From CAYNFH01 sp964396385 (lineage in GTDB: Bacteria; Armatimonadota; Chthonomonadetes; Chthonomonadales; CAJBBX01), in assembly GCA_964396385.1 (NCBI GenBank), contig CAYNFH010000001.1, positions 1 through 64,000 on the forward strand: a stretch of DNA of 64,000 nt. The letters are read 5' to 3'. A program made the translations under genes and the position numbers. Shown one piece after another: positions 25,466-34,769 of the stretch (position 1 is the stretch's first letter; the number at the start of each line of letters is the position of its first letter). The notes beneath the pieces were generated by a model. That model was not told the origin of the DNA. It saw nothing but the letters and a program-made list of their open reading frames with translations, and searched no databases.

Positions 25466-26227
25466 ATGGGCGATGAACTATTTGTTGGAGCGGATGGGTC
25501 GCCCCGAAGGCTGCGCGGCGCGGCCGTGCTGAGCGGCTCCCTCCAGATTGCGGAGCTGGCCGGGCTGGTGGGGTTCGACACGGTGTGGCTGGACGTGGAG
25601 CACGGTGGCGCTAGCTACGCGGACGTGGAGCGAGCGTGCGCCGCCATCGAGGCCGGCGGGGCAGTGCCTACCGTGCGTATCGCAAATGGCGAGCGCGAGC
25701 ACGTGCTTAAGGCGCTGGAGGTGGGGGCGCGAATTGTGGTCGTGCCAATGGTCAACACACCCGAAATGGCGCGGCAGGTCGTGCGCTGGGGTAAGTTCCC
25801 GCCGCTTGGCGAGCGGGGATTCAACGCCCGCAGCCGCGCTATGCGTTACAGCCTGGATCCGCCCCCCGGCGCATTCGAGCGCGCCAACCGCGAAACGTAT
25901 CTCTTCGTGCAGATCGAGACCGTGGAGGCCACGCGGAACGTGCGACAGATCTGTGAGGTCGAGGGATTATCCGGCATCTTGATCGGCCCCGGCGACCTCT
26001 CCGCCAGCATGGGCAAACCGGCGCAGTTCACCGATCCCGAGCTGATCGCGCTCGCGTCCGGCTGCATCCGGGAGGCACGAGGGGCGGACCGTCACGCAGC
26101 CATTCTCGCCGGTCCGGGCCCGCTCCTCTCGGCCGCCCTGGAAGCAGGAGCGGACCTGGTGTACTGCGCGGGCGACGTCAACGACCTGGCCCGCGCTTGG
26201 CGAGAGATTCTCGCCGCCGTTCCCTAG
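25466..26227 (+). CDS. HpcH/HpaI family class II aldolase
   Basis: The 253-residue protein has WLDVEHGGASYADVERACAAIEAGG, PMVNTPEMARQVVRWGKFPPLGERGFN, QIETVEATRNVRQICEVEGLSGILIGPGDLSASMG: the Glu of QIET and Asp of GPGDLS are the metal ligands of 2-keto-3-deoxy sugar-acid aldolases (HpaI/GarL type). The reaction is retro-aldol cleavage of a 2-keto-3-deoxy acid to pyruvate plus an aldehyde. Placed after the mannonate dehydratase homologue and before an oxidoreductase, it probably works on the dehydratase product. A repeat array sits in its 5' leader; the Shine-Dalgarno (AGGGCAAG) is weak. Confidence 0.9.
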   Translation: MGDELFVGADGSPRRLRGAAVLSGSLQIAELAGLVGFDTVWLDVEHGGASYADVERACAAIEAGGAVPTVRIANGEREHVLKALEVGARIVVVPMVNTPEMARQVVRWGKFPPLGERGFNARSRAMRYSLDPPPGAFERANRETYLFVQIETVEATRNVRQICEVEGLSGILIGPGDLSASMGKPAQFTDPELIALASGCIREARGADRHAAILAGPGPLLSAALEAGADLVYCAGDVNDLARAWREILAAVP

Positions 26228-26263
26228 GTCCAGCTTTGCAGAATTCACCATTAGGAGGGTGAT

Positions 26264-27214
26264 TTGAACTACCGGCACTTAGGCGGGAGCGGACTGCGCG
26301 TAAGCGAGGTCTGTCTGGGTTCCTGGCTCACCTACGGCAACGCCGTGGAGGAGGACATGGCCAGGGAGTGTGTCCACGCGGCATTCGACCAGGGGATCAA
26401 CTTCTTCGACTCCGCCAATGTGTACGCGGGCGGACGGGCGGAGGAGGCGCTGGGGCGCATTCTCCAGGGGTGCCCGCGCGATGAGTACGTAGTAGCCACC
26501 AAGGCGTTCTTCCCCATGGGTCAGGGACCCAACCAGCGCGGCCTCTCTCGCAAGCACCTGCGCGAGCAGTGCGACGCCAGCCTGCGAAGGCTCCAGATGG
26601 AGTACGTGGACCTGTACCAGTGCCACCGCTTTGATCCGGAGACACCGCTGGAGGAGGCGCTCCGCGCGCTGGATGACCTGGTGCGGGCCGGAAAGGTTCT
26701 GTACATCGGCTTCAGCGAGTGGTCCGCCGCGCAGATATCGGAGGCGCTGGGCGTCCAGAAGCGCCACAACTACGATCGGTTCGTGTCCAGCCAGCCCTAC
26801 TACAATATGCTGGGACGCGGCGTGGAGAAGGAGGTGATGCTGCTCTGCGCCCGCGAAGGCATCGGGCAGATCGTCTTCTCGCCTCTGGCGCAGGGCGTGC
26901 TCACCGGCAAGTACCGGCCGGGCGAGCCGCCGCCCGCGGGCTCGCGCGCCACGGACCCCAAGCAGAACATGTTCATGGGCGGCGGCAAGCTGGATCAGGC
27001 GCAGCTTGAGAAGGTGCAGCGGCTAGTGCCCATCGCGGAGCGCGAGGGAATGAGCATGGCGCAGATGGCTCTGGCCTGGTGCCTGCGGCGGCCGGAGGTC
27101 TCCAGTGTGATCATCGGCGCCAGCCGGCCGCAGCAAGTCACGGAGAATGCCGCCGCCTCCGGCAAATCGCTCAGCCGGGAGTCCCTGGCGGAGATAGACT
27201 CCGTGCTGGATTAG
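26264..27214 (+). CDS. Aldo/keto reductase (YghZ/KvbetA-like)
   Basis: AGGAGGGTGAT directly precedes a TTG start. The 316-residue TIM barrel has FFDSANVYAGGRAEEALGRIL (catalytic Asp and Tyr), VVATKAFFPMG (catalytic Lys), LYQCHRFDPETPLEEALRALDDLVRAGKVLYIGFSEW (catalytic His) and a C-terminal VIIGASRPQQVTENAAASG NADPH-binding end. The nearest well-known relatives are voltage-gated-channel beta subunit-like reductases. It probably reduces an aldehyde, for example the aldehyde released by the upstream aldolase (inference). The stop runs into a large palindromic repeat. Confidence 0.92.
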   Translation: MNYRHLGGSGLRVSEVCLGSWLTYGNAVEEDMARECVHAAFDQGINFFDSANVYAGGRAEEALGRILQGCPRDEYVVATKAFFPMGQGPNQRGLSRKHLREQCDASLRRLQMEYVDLYQCHRFDPETPLEEALRALDDLVRAGKVLYIGFSEWSAAQISEALGVQKRHNYDRFVSSQPYYNMLGRGVEKEVMLLCAREGIGQIVFSPLAQGVLTGKYRPGEPPPAGSRATDPKQNMFMGGGKLDQAQLEKVQRLVPIAEREGMSMAQMALAWCLRRPEVSSVIIGASRPQQVTENAAASGKSLSRESLAEIDSVLD

Positions 27215-27216
27215 GC

Positions 27217-27331
27217 CACGCCGGGCTGAACCCCGGCGCTATTGAAAGGAAACCCGGCTGAAGCCGGCTCCGCAGCCCGAAGGGGTTTCCCTCTAATAGC
27301 ACCGGGGTTTCAGCCCGGTGCGAGGCTTTGG
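27217..27331. repeat. Nested palindromic element after aldo/keto reductase gene
   Basis: Outer arms at 27217-27243 and 27294-27331 (CACGCCGGGCTGAA / TTTCAGCCCGGTG plus CCCCGG(C/T)GCTATT) are near-complementary. Inner arms GGAAACC / GGTTTCC enclose AACCCGGCTGAAGCCGG. A shorter relative lies near 11286-11310. It may serve as a bidirectional terminator between convergent genes. Confidence 0.7.
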
Positions 27332-27346
27332 AACTTCTGCCACACT

Positions 27347-27766
27347 TCAGGCCGCCTGCCGCTCCTCCACGCGGTCCTCCCAGAACTCCTCGATCTGGTC
27401 GTAGATGCCGTCCGGGAACTGCAGATCGGAATAGACGTTGCACGCCTGCGGGTCGCTGGAGTTGGGGCAGATGGGAAACTCCTGTCGCGCCTGCCACTCC
27501 AGGATCCGCTCGCGCCTGGGCGGGTTGTAGTTGCGCGCCTGTATCTGGGCCAGCATGGCGCGGACCTCCGTCTCGTCCTGCTCCGGCTGGCGGGCGAGCA
27601 GCCGCACAATATCGTCCTCGTCCATGAAGTGGCGGGCTACCATGGCAAAGGTCAGCCGGCCGTAGTGCCCAATGTCCGCCCCCTGCTTCAGCGCGTCCAG
27701 CAGGTGCGCCATCATGGGCGATTTGCGGAGCTGGTCCTCTCCGTCGCGGGTGCGTCGTTCGGCCAT
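27347..27766 (-). CDS. Conserved-looking hypothetical protein (139 aa)
   Basis: The start at 27766 (MAERRTRDGEDQLRKSPMMAHLL) has GAGGAGAG upstream. The protein is mostly helical and includes DIGHYGRLTFAMVARHFMDEDDIVRLLARQP, then RNYNPPRRERILEWQARQEFPICPNSSDPQACNVYSDLQFPDGIYDQIEEFWEDRVEE. Two cysteines (C-x8-C) stand in the last third. The well-conserved look (HYGRLTF...) suggests a real family, but I cannot name it. It is convergent with the aldo/keto reductase and divergent from the histidine kinase. Confidence 0.7.
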   Translation of the reverse strand: MAERRTRDGEDQLRKSPMMAHLLDALKQGADIGHYGRLTFAMVARHFMDEDDIVRLLARQPEQDETEVRAMLAQIQARNYNPPRRERILEWQARQEFPICPNSSDPQACNVYSDLQFPDGIYDQIEEFWEDRVEERQAA

Positions 27767-27823
27767 TTTCTCTCTCCTCATCTCAATCCGGCCGCCCGGC
27801 CGGACGTGTCATTCTGTCTACGT

Positions 27824-27856
27824 GAACATATGTCGCTCATTTTGAGGGATATGTTC
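27824..27856. promoter_or_regulatory. Inverted repeat GAACATAT-N17-ATATGTTC
   Basis: GAACATAT (27824-27831) and ATATGTTC (27849-27856) are perfect reverse complements in AT-rich DNA between divergent genes, 30 bases before the preferred histidine-kinase start. It may be an operator. No regulator is assigned. Confidence 0.45.
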
Positions 27857-27886
27857 CCATCGCCTCAGGCAGGGAAACGAGCATTC

Positions 27887-29515
27887 ATGGCGAACAGACT
27901 CGACAATAGTCGAGTCACCCGGCTCGCAAGAGAGGGCTTCGTGCAACAGGGTACATCCAGTTCAACTAAACAGCGCCACCGGCAGCACCACCCGGACCTG
28001 GAGGCCGCGCTGCGATACCGGACGGAGCAGGTGGAGTCACTCCTCAACCACGCCCCATTCGGCGTCTACCTCGTGGACGCCTACTTCCGGATTCGAGAGG
28101 TGAATCCGGTCGCGCTGTCGGTCTTTGGCGATGTTCCCGGCGGCCTGATTGGACGCGACTTCGACGAGGTGGCCCACACCCTCTGGGAGCGGCAGTACGC
28201 CGACGAAATGGTGGCCATCTTCCGGGAAACACTTGAGACGGGGCACCCCTATATCACGCCTGAGCGGGCCGAGTACCGGATCGACCGAGGGGCCACCGAG
28301 TTCTACGAGTGGCGTGTCGACCGGATCACGCTGCCGGAGGGCCGCTACGGCGTGGTGTGCTACTTCCGCGACATCTCCGCCCATGTGGAGGCGCGGGCGG
28401 CCATCGCGGAATCGGAGGAGCAGCGGAGGCGGGCCGCCAAGGGCTTGCGGGCCATCGCCGCGCGGGCGCGCTGCCTTCTCTGGTACGCGGAGGTGGAGGA
28501 TCGCGGAGAGCCCCACCTGCGGTGGACGGTGCAGATGGCGGACGAGGAAGCCGCACGGCGCTTTCTCCCACTAAACGTGCCGTCCGGATGCTCCTACGGG
28601 CAGACCATCGCCGAGGCGCGCCTGCCGGAGGACCGGGCGCGGATGAGCTTTGGCGATGAGGAGACACGCGCGGGGCGGAGCTATCGGCAGGAGTACCGGG
28701 TGCTCGACGCCGGCGGGAACATCCGCTGGCTGGTGGAGGACGTCCAGATAGAGCCGACCGGCCCCAACCGCTGGTACGCCGTTGGCATCTGCACCGACAT
28801 GACCGAGCGCAAGCAGGCGGAGGATGAGCGAGAGCGGCAGCGCGCCGAGATCGAGGAGCTGAACGACCGCCTGCGTCGCGCGATGGCGGAGACCCATCAT
28901 CGGGTAAAGAACAACCTTCAGGTGGTCTCCGCCCTCGTGGATCTACAGGTGATGACCCGCGCCAAAGACGTGCCCGTGGAGGAGCTGGTCCGTATAGGGC
29001 AGCACATCCGGTCGCTTGCGGCCATCCACGACCTTCTGACGCAGAACGCCAAGACAGACCAGAACTCAGAATCCATTCACACCCAGCAGATCATGGACAA
29101 ACTGGAGCCCCTGCTCCGATCCATCGTGGGAGAGCGCAGCATCCGGTTCGACGTGGAGAACATCGCCCTGGCGCTCCGGCAGGGGACTTCCCTGGCGGTA
29201 CTCGTCAATGAGCTGGTCAGCAACGCCGTAAAGCATGGCCGTGGTGAGATACAGGTCTCCATCCAGGTGATCAATGACCGTGCCCGGCTGGCGGTAAGCG
29301 ACCAGGGGCCGGGATTCAGTAAGAACTTCGATCCGGCCCGGACGCGCAACACCGGGCTGGAGCTTATCGAGAGCGTGGGCCGCCACGACCTCATGGGCGC
29401 AATCACCTACGAGAACCGACCGGAGGGAGGCGCCCGCGTAATCGTAGAGTTTCCTCGGCCCAAGACCAACGGCAGTGCCGCTGGCTCGGGCCACGGGCCG
29501 GATGAACGGTCGTGA
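27887..29515 (+). CDS. Cytoplasmic sensor histidine kinase, PAS-PAS-HisKA_2-HATPase
   Basis: The start at 27887 (MANRLDNSRVTRLAREGF) is preferred over ATGs at 27830 and 27851, which overlap the inverted repeat. Two PAS domains (HAPFGVYLVDAYFRIREVNPVALSVFG and a second ending RWYAVGICTDMTERKQAEDERERQ) precede the phosphoacceptor block ETHHRVKNNLQVVSALVDLQ (H337/H338), typical of HisKA_2/HWE-like kinases. The ATPase has LVNELVSNAVKHG (N box) and VSDQGPGF (G1). There are no membrane segments, so it senses an internal signal. No response regulator gene is adjacent, so it is an orphan kinase. Confidence 0.9.
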   Translation: MANRLDNSRVTRLAREGFVQQGTSSSTKQRHRQHHPDLEAALRYRTEQVESLLNHAPFGVYLVDAYFRIREVNPVALSVFGDVPGGLIGRDFDEVAHTLWERQYADEMVAIFRETLETGHPYITPERAEYRIDRGATEFYEWRVDRITLPEGRYGVVCYFRDISAHVEARAAIAESEEQRRRAAKGLRAIAARARCLLWYAEVEDRGEPHLRWTVQMADEEAARRFLPLNVPSGCSYGQTIAEARLPEDRARMSFGDEETRAGRSYRQEYRVLDAGGNIRWLVEDVQIEPTGPNRWYAVGICTDMTERKQAEDERERQRAEIEELNDRLRRAMAETHHRVKNNLQVVSALVDLQVMTRAKDVPVEELVRIGQHIRSLAAIHDLLTQNAKTDQNSESIHTQQIMDKLEPLLRSIVGERSIRFDVENIALALRQGTSLAVLVNELVSNAVKHGRGEIQVSIQVINDRARLAVSDQGPGFSKNFDPARTRNTGLELIESVGRHDLMGAITYENRPEGGARVIVEFPRPKTNGSAAGSGHGPDERS

Positions 29516-29567
29516 GCTGCTGGAGCGGCGCGAGCACTGAAGAAAGGAGGCGAGCGAGGCTTACATC

Positions 29568-32500
29568 ATGCGACGTGTAGTGTCCGTCTGCCTTGTCCTC
29601 TCGCTGCTGCTCTCGTCATCCATCGCCATCCGGAGTTCCGCTTCGCCCGCCCAGGAGAGACCCGTGCAGAACCCCGACGCCGGGCCGCCGACCGGCGGCA
29701 GCGCGTTCCACAAGAACGACATCACGTACTCCACCGCTGTCGCCACACCGCATACCCCGTGGGCCGCCAAGCTGCCGGGCGGACCCATCCGCGGCTTCTT
29801 CATCCCCTCCGTCGAGTTCGGGCGGGACATGGCCGAGCTAATGCAGCGGCTGGACCTTCAGCCCACCACCGTCTCTATCGACCGGCAGTGGGACGTCAAC
29901 TGCTGGGGCATTGGCGACTACTACGGTCACCCGGAGCGAGGCGACCGCGACGACTTCCGGGTAGTGTACGGCTACGTGGAGAAGGACCTGACGGGGCCTG
30001 CGCCGTTCGACGTCATGGTCATCCCCGGCATCAATGGATGGACACGCATGACGCGTCCGGCCCGCGACGCGATCATCCGGCGCGTGCGGGATGGCGCGGG
30101 CCTGGTGCTTATCCACCCCTTCCTCGGAGACCTAGAGGACCATCCTTTTGCCGGGGATGAGAAGACCGGTGACACGAGGCTGTGGGATCTCTCGCCCCTG
30201 GTGGACTGTCCGAACGACCGCATTGGGGAGGGCGGCTACCCGGAGCGGAACAAGGACGCCATGGCAAAGGGCAAGTGGGAGATCGCACGGCCCCACTTCA
30301 TCACGGCGGGAGTGCCATTCGCGCTCCTCCCGGAGGCCATCGGCGGCGGCTCGTTTTACAAGTACCGCGCGGACGGAGACGTGCTCATCCGGTCCGGCGA
30401 CCACCCCATCCTCGTGGTCAAGCAGTTCGGCAAGGGGCGTGTGGCGGCGGTGGCCTATCCGGAACAGGGGTTCCTGCCCGAAGCGGCAGATCCGGTGGAC
30501 CCCCGGGTGAGCTGGAACTACTGGGAGTATGAGTACTCCCTGCTCTGCCGCGCCATCCTCTGGGCCGCCGGCCGGGAGCCCCAGGTCACCGTCGCCGCGT
30601 TCGATGCGCACCCGGATGGTATCTCCCTCTCGCTTAATGCCGCGGCGCCGCAAACGGCGACGGTCGAGGTCCGTGCCCGGACTGCCTTCGGCGACCCGCT
30701 GCCGTCCTACCACGAGGACGTGAGCCTGCACGGCGGCGCGAATGCCATGGATATCCCGATCGCCGGGCTCCGGCCGCCGGCCGGCTGGCCGCAGGGCAGG
30801 GAGATTCTCGACCTCATCGTGCGGGACGCGACCGGCGCAACGCTGGACTGGGCCACGGCCACCTTCGAAACGCCCCGCCAGGCGAAGCTCACGGAGCTCA
30901 GGCCCGCAGCCGATCACTTCCGGCGTGAGGACCCGCTCAGGGTGACTGTATCGGCCAGTGGAGAACTTGCCGGCGTGCGGCTTCGCTTCACGCTTGTCGA
31001 CGACTACGACCGGGTTCTGACGCGCCAGGAGCTACCTGCCTCCAGCCAGGCAGAGCTCTCCTATCGCCTCACCGACTTCCTGGGCCGGTTTGCCACCGCG
31101 CGGGTGGAGCTGGTAGACGCACACGGGCTGGTGGTAGACCGCCGGGAGACGAAGCCCCTGCTCGTGGTCCCCAGAGAGCGCCGGGCCCGCGAGTACGTCC
31201 CCAGCATCGGGTTCTCCAGCCTGCGGCCCTACTTCCGGGATGCGCGCCTCCGCCAGATCCGCGCTGCCTCCACGGATATCGGTATGACCTGGACCGAGGG
31301 CGTCAACAACGGGCTGGACATTCCGCGCGGCAGCTTCGGCATCTACTGGTACGACCGCGGGCCGCAGGACGAGGCGGGCATCGAGAAGGCGATCCAGGAG
31401 TTCCAGCGTACCGGGGACTATGCGAAGCTGCCCTACAACGCCAAGCGCGTCCTATACCGGCGGACCCACGACAAGAAGCTCCTGGTGCGCATCCCCTCCT
31501 TCTGCGACCCGGAGTTCATGGGCAAGCTAAAGGAGTCCGTCACGAAGAGCGCGCGGGCTAAGGCCCAGTACGGGCTGGACTACTACTTTGTGGGGGACGA
31601 GGGCTCCCTCACCTCGTACGGAGACCCCTACGACTATTCATGGGATTCATACACGCTCTCCGCCTTCCGGGAGTGGCTCAAAGAGCGATACGGCTCCCTG
31701 GAAGCGCTGAACAAGACGTGGAAGACCAGCTTCCACGACTGGAAGGACGTGGTCCCGTACACCACGGAGGAGGCCCACGATTCCAACAACTACGCGCCGT
31801 GGGCGGACCACCGCACCTTCATGGAGATCACCTTTGCCAGCGCCTACCAGACGGTTCGCGATGCCGTGCTCCAGGGAGATCCGGACGGCCATATCGCCGT
31901 CTCCGGGACCCAGGCCACCAACGCATACAACGGCTGCGACTGGTACCGGCTGGACCAGGTGATCGACGACTTCCTCTCCTACAATGGCGGCAACCAGTGG
32001 GACCTCCACCGCAGCTTCGCCAAGCCCGGCGCCATGATAGGGCTCTGGACCGGGTACGGCTCCCACGGGCTGGGTGTGCAGAACGCCATCTGGAATGCCG
32101 CCATCCACGACGTGCTCTATCCCCAGATCTTCTGGCTGCCCTCCTTCCTCAACCCGGACTTCACCCACTCCCTCTCCGCGCGGGACATGGGCGAAGCGTT
32201 CCACGTTCTACGCTACGAGGGCGTGGGCAAGCTGCTCATGGAGTCGGAGCGGCTGCAGGACGGCATCGCCATCCACTACTCCATGCCGAGCGTCCACGCG
32301 GCGGTCGCCCTGTCGCACCCCAAGAGGGAGGGGCAGGAGACGCGCGGCTTCGACGCCGACCGGGACGGCTGGGTCCGCGTGGTTGACGACCTGGGCCTGC
32401 AGTTCGATTTTCTGGCTTATGCCCAGGTAGAGGCGGGCAGGCTGGAATCCGGGAAGTACCGGGTCCTCGTCCTCCCGCTTTCGGCGGCGCTCTCTCCGCG

Positions 32501-33542
32501 CGAGGTCCAGGAGATCCGGGCCTTCACGGAGCGCGGGGGCATCGTGATCGCGGACGCGGGGGCCGGCGTTATGGACGACCACTGTGCCTGGGTGGAGGGC
32601 GGATCCCTCAACGAATTCTTCGGCCTTGAGACCGCGCCCTCGTCCCACCGCGAGCTCACGCGTCTCTCCGGCCCGGTCTCGGTCACGGAGGAGGGGAAGC
32701 GCTGGGGCCTCTCCGCGGACATGCTTGGCGACCTTACGGCAGTCGAGGATGTGAAGGCGACCACGGGCGCGCCGCTGCTCAAGGTAGGCGACCACGACGC
32801 CGCGATCGTGCGCCGGGTAGGGAAGGGGTGGGCGATCTACCTGAACGTCGCGCTGGATGAGTACAGCCGCGCGCGCCGCAGGGAGTATGGGGGCGCCGGC
32901 TACCGCTCTCTGGTGAACGCGGTGTTGAGCCATCTGGAGGTCCGTCCGGCCGTGCAGGTGCTGGACGCGGACGGCCAGCCGCTCGCGCAGGCGCAGGTGG
33001 TGCGCTACCGCCTGGGCGACTCGGAGGCGCTGGTCATCCTGAAGGAGAACGTGGGCGTCAAGGCCGTCGAGGGGCGCGACGGCGTCACCGTCTACCAGGA
33101 CGCTAACCTGGGCCCGGTGGCTTCGCAGGAGCTGACCATCCGCCTCCCGAAGCGCTGTCACGTGACGGACGTGCGTACCGGCAAGCCGCTGGGGGTGACC
33201 GACACCGTCAGGACTTCCATAACGGTCGGTGGGGCGCTCGTGCTCGGCCTTAGCCCGGCGGAGAACCGCCTCACGCTCACCGGTCCGGCCTCGGCCCATC
33301 CCGGCGACCACGTGACGTTCCGCCTCCGCCCCGCCCGGGCGGGGAAGACCCTCGTCCGCTGTCGCGTCTTCGGTCCAGACGGGCAGATGCTGCCGGTCTA
33401 CGCCAGGAACATCCTCCTCACGGGCCAGGGGGCCGCCTTCACCCTCCCCTCCGCGCTGAGCGACCCGCCCGGCGCCTACTCCCTCCGTGCCACGGACGTC
33501 CTCACCGGCGCCGCCACCGAGGCCAGGCTCACGCTTCGGTAA
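29568..33542 (+). CDS. Giant exported GH42-like hydrolase with ThuA-like N-terminal domain
   Basis: After a signal peptide (LVLSLLLSSSIAIRSSASPA) the 1324-residue protein has a ThuA/glutamine-amidotransferase-like domain (~70-350: FDVMVIPGINGW, GAGLVLIHPFLG, FGKGRVAAVAYPEQG). Ig-like segments to ~540 follow, then a TIM barrel of beta-galactosidase A type (~545-890: FVGDEGSLTSYGDPYDYSWDSYTLSAFREWLKERYGSLEALNKTW). E678 in GDEGS is the candidate acid/base. A second GATase-like trimerisation domain (YRVLVLPLSAALSPREVQEIRAFTERGGIVIADAG) and C-terminal beta domains complete it. It probably attacks a plant or microbial polysaccharide; the linkage is not predictable. AAAGGAGG lies rather far (~20 bases) before the start. 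Confidence 0.82.
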   Translation: MRRVVSVCLVLSLLLSSSIAIRSSASPAQERPVQNPDAGPPTGGSAFHKNDITYSTAVATPHTPWAAKLPGGPIRGFFIPSVEFGRDMAELMQRLDLQPTTVSIDRQWDVNCWGIGDYYGHPERGDRDDFRVVYGYVEKDLTGPAPFDVMVIPGINGWTRMTRPARDAIIRRVRDGAGLVLIHPFLGDLEDHPFAGDEKTGDTRLWDLSPLVDCPNDRIGEGGYPERNKDAMAKGKWEIARPHFITAGVPFALLPEAIGGGSFYKYRADGDVLIRSGDHPILVVKQFGKGRVAAVAYPEQGFLPEAADPVDPRVSWNYWEYEYSLLCRAILWAAGREPQVTVAAFDAHPDGISLSLNAAAPQTATVEVRARTAFGDPLPSYHEDVSLHGGANAMDIPIAGLRPPAGWPQGREILDLIVRDATGATLDWATATFETPRQAKLTELRPAADHFRREDPLRVTVSASGELAGVRLRFTLVDDYDRVLTRQELPASSQAELSYRLTDFLGRFATARVELVDAHGLVVDRRETKPLLVVPRERRAREYVPSIGFSSLRPYFRDARLRQIRAASTDIGMTWTEGVNNGLDIPRGSFGIYWYDRGPQDEAGIEKAIQEFQRTGDYAKLPYNAKRVLYRRTHDKKLLVRIPSFCDPEFMGKLKESVTKSARAKAQYGLDYYFVGDEGSLTSYGDPYDYSWDSYTLSAFREWLKERYGSLEALNKTWKTSFHDWKDVVPYTTEEAHDSNNYAPWADHRTFMEITFASAYQTVRDAVLQGDPDGHIAVSGTQATNAYNGCDWYRLDQVIDDFLSYNGGNQWDLHRSFAKPGAMIGLWTGYGSHGLGVQNAIWNAAIHDVLYPQIFWLPSFLNPDFTHSLSARDMGEAFHVLRYEGVGKLLMESERLQDGIAIHYSMPSVHAAVALSHPKREGQETRGFDADRDGWVRVVDDLGLQFDFLAYAQVEAGRLESGKYRVLVLPLSAALSPREVQEIRAFTERGGIVIADAGAGVMDDHCAWVEGGSLNEFFGLETAPSSHRELTRLSGPVSVTEEGKRWGLSADMLGDLTAVEDVKATTGAPLLKVGDHDAAIVRRVGKGWAIYLNVALDEYSRARRREYGGAGYRSLVNAVLSHLEVRPAVQVLDADGQPLAQAQVVRYRLGDSEALVILKENVGVKAVEGRDGVTVYQDANLGPVASQELTIRLPKRCHVTDVRTGKPLGVTDTVRTSITVGGALVLGLSPAENRLTLTGPASAHPGDHVTFRLRPARAGKTLVRCRVFGPDGQMLPVYARNILLTGQGAAFTLPSALSDPPGAYSLRATDVLTGAATEARLTLR

Positions 33543-33593
33543 GGCGCGCCGTGAAACCTTGAAATTTGTGCGCCCATCGCACATAATTCAAGC

Positions 33594-34751
33594 ATGGATC
33601 AGATCCCTCGGCCCCGTGTGATCGCCCAGGTAGAGGGCGCTCTCCGACGCAGCCCCGTTGTCACTATCCAGGGTCCGCGGCAGAGCGGCAAGACGACGCT
33701 GGCGAGAATGGCCGCAGGAGAGCGCGGCGCTACGTTCTTCGACCTGGAGAACCCGGTAGACGCCCGCAGGCTTGAGAATCCATTGTCGACACTCGCGCCT
33801 CTCCAGGGGTTGGTAGTTATCGACGAGGCGCAGCTACGGCCGGACATCTGGCCGATCCTGAGGGTTCTCGCCGACCGGCGGCCGAAGCCGGCGTCGTTCC
33901 TTCTCCTCGGCAGCGCTTCTCCTGACCTAATCCGTGGCACGTCCGAGAGCCTGGCAGGAAGAGTCGCCTTCGTGGATATGGGCGGCTTCGACCTGGACGA
34001 GGTTGGCCCAGAAAGGTGGAGAACCTTGTGGATGCGCGGCGGCCTTCCAAGATCCTTTCTTGCCGCCGACGATGCGGACAGCTTCAGTTGGAGACAGGAC
34101 TTTGTCCGGACCTTTCTAGAGCGCGATCTGCGGCAGTACGGATTCCAGGTACCGGCGATGACGCTGAGACGCCTTTGGACAATGTTGGCCCACTACCACG
34201 GACAGATCGGCAACGCCTCGGAGATCGGTCGCTCGTTGGGGGAGGCCAACACTACTGTCAAGCGACATATCGACATCCTTACTGGCGCATTCATGGTGCG
34301 GCAGCTCCAACCGTGGTACGAGAACTTGGGCAAGCGGCAGGTCAAGTCGCCAAAGCTCTATGTCCGGGACTCGGGTCTGCTTCACACACTTCTGGACCTC
34401 CGTACAGCGGAAGCTGCAGAGGCCCACCCAAAGCTCGGTGCGAGCTGGGAAGGGTTCTGCATAGAGAACATCCTGCGCTGGACAGGGGACCGCAACGCCT
34501 GGTTCTGGGGAACGTACTCCAACGCGGAGCTCGACTTGCTGGTATTCCACGAGGGAAAGCGCTTCGGCTTCGAGTTCAAGCTGGCGGACGCACCCGGCTT
34601 CACGCGGTCCATGCATATCGCAATGGAAGACCTGCGGCTCAACCGGCTGTTCGTGGTCTATCCAGGTATCGGCGGCAGCTACTCACTTGACGAGTCGACG
34701 GAAGTAATCGCCATCCAGGACCTGAACGAGAGGCTTGCAGCGATCTTCTAA
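33594..34751 (+). CDS. AAA_14/DUF4143 ATP-binding protein
   Basis: The 385-residue protein has Walker A GPRQSGKTT (27-35), Walker B LVVIDEAQ (~72-79), sensor LLGSASPDLI, and the DUF4143 half: DFVRTFLERDLRQYG, the winged-helix-like GNASEIGRSLGEANTTVKRHIDILTGAFMVRQLQPW, KLYVRDSGLLHTLL and a final PD-(D/E)XK-like ELDLLVFHEGKRFGFEFKLAD. These ATPases are common, often in mobile or defence-like regions, with no settled role. It is a lone gene 52 bases after the giant hydrolase and before a broken sugar-binding gene. Confidence 0.93.
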   Translation: MDQIPRPRVIAQVEGALRRSPVVTIQGPRQSGKTTLARMAAGERGATFFDLENPVDARRLENPLSTLAPLQGLVVIDEAQLRPDIWPILRVLADRRPKPASFLLLGSASPDLIRGTSESLAGRVAFVDMGGFDLDEVGPERWRTLWMRGGLPRSFLAADDADSFSWRQDFVRTFLERDLRQYGFQVPAMTLRRLWTMLAHYHGQIGNASEIGRSLGEANTTVKRHIDILTGAFMVRQLQPWYENLGKRQVKSPKLYVRDSGLLHTLLDLRTAEAAEAHPKLGASWEGFCIENILRWTGDRNAWFWGTYSNAELDLLVFHEGKRFGFEFKLADAPGFTRSMHIAMEDLRLNRLFVVYPGIGGSYSLDESTEVIAIQDLNERLAAIF

Positions 34752-34769
34752 TACTCTCTGGACTTCGAA

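Noticed and set aside
32208..33584. Minus-strand open frame of 458 codons
   Set aside because: Antisense to the GH42-like gene; no recognisable domain and shadow-type composition.
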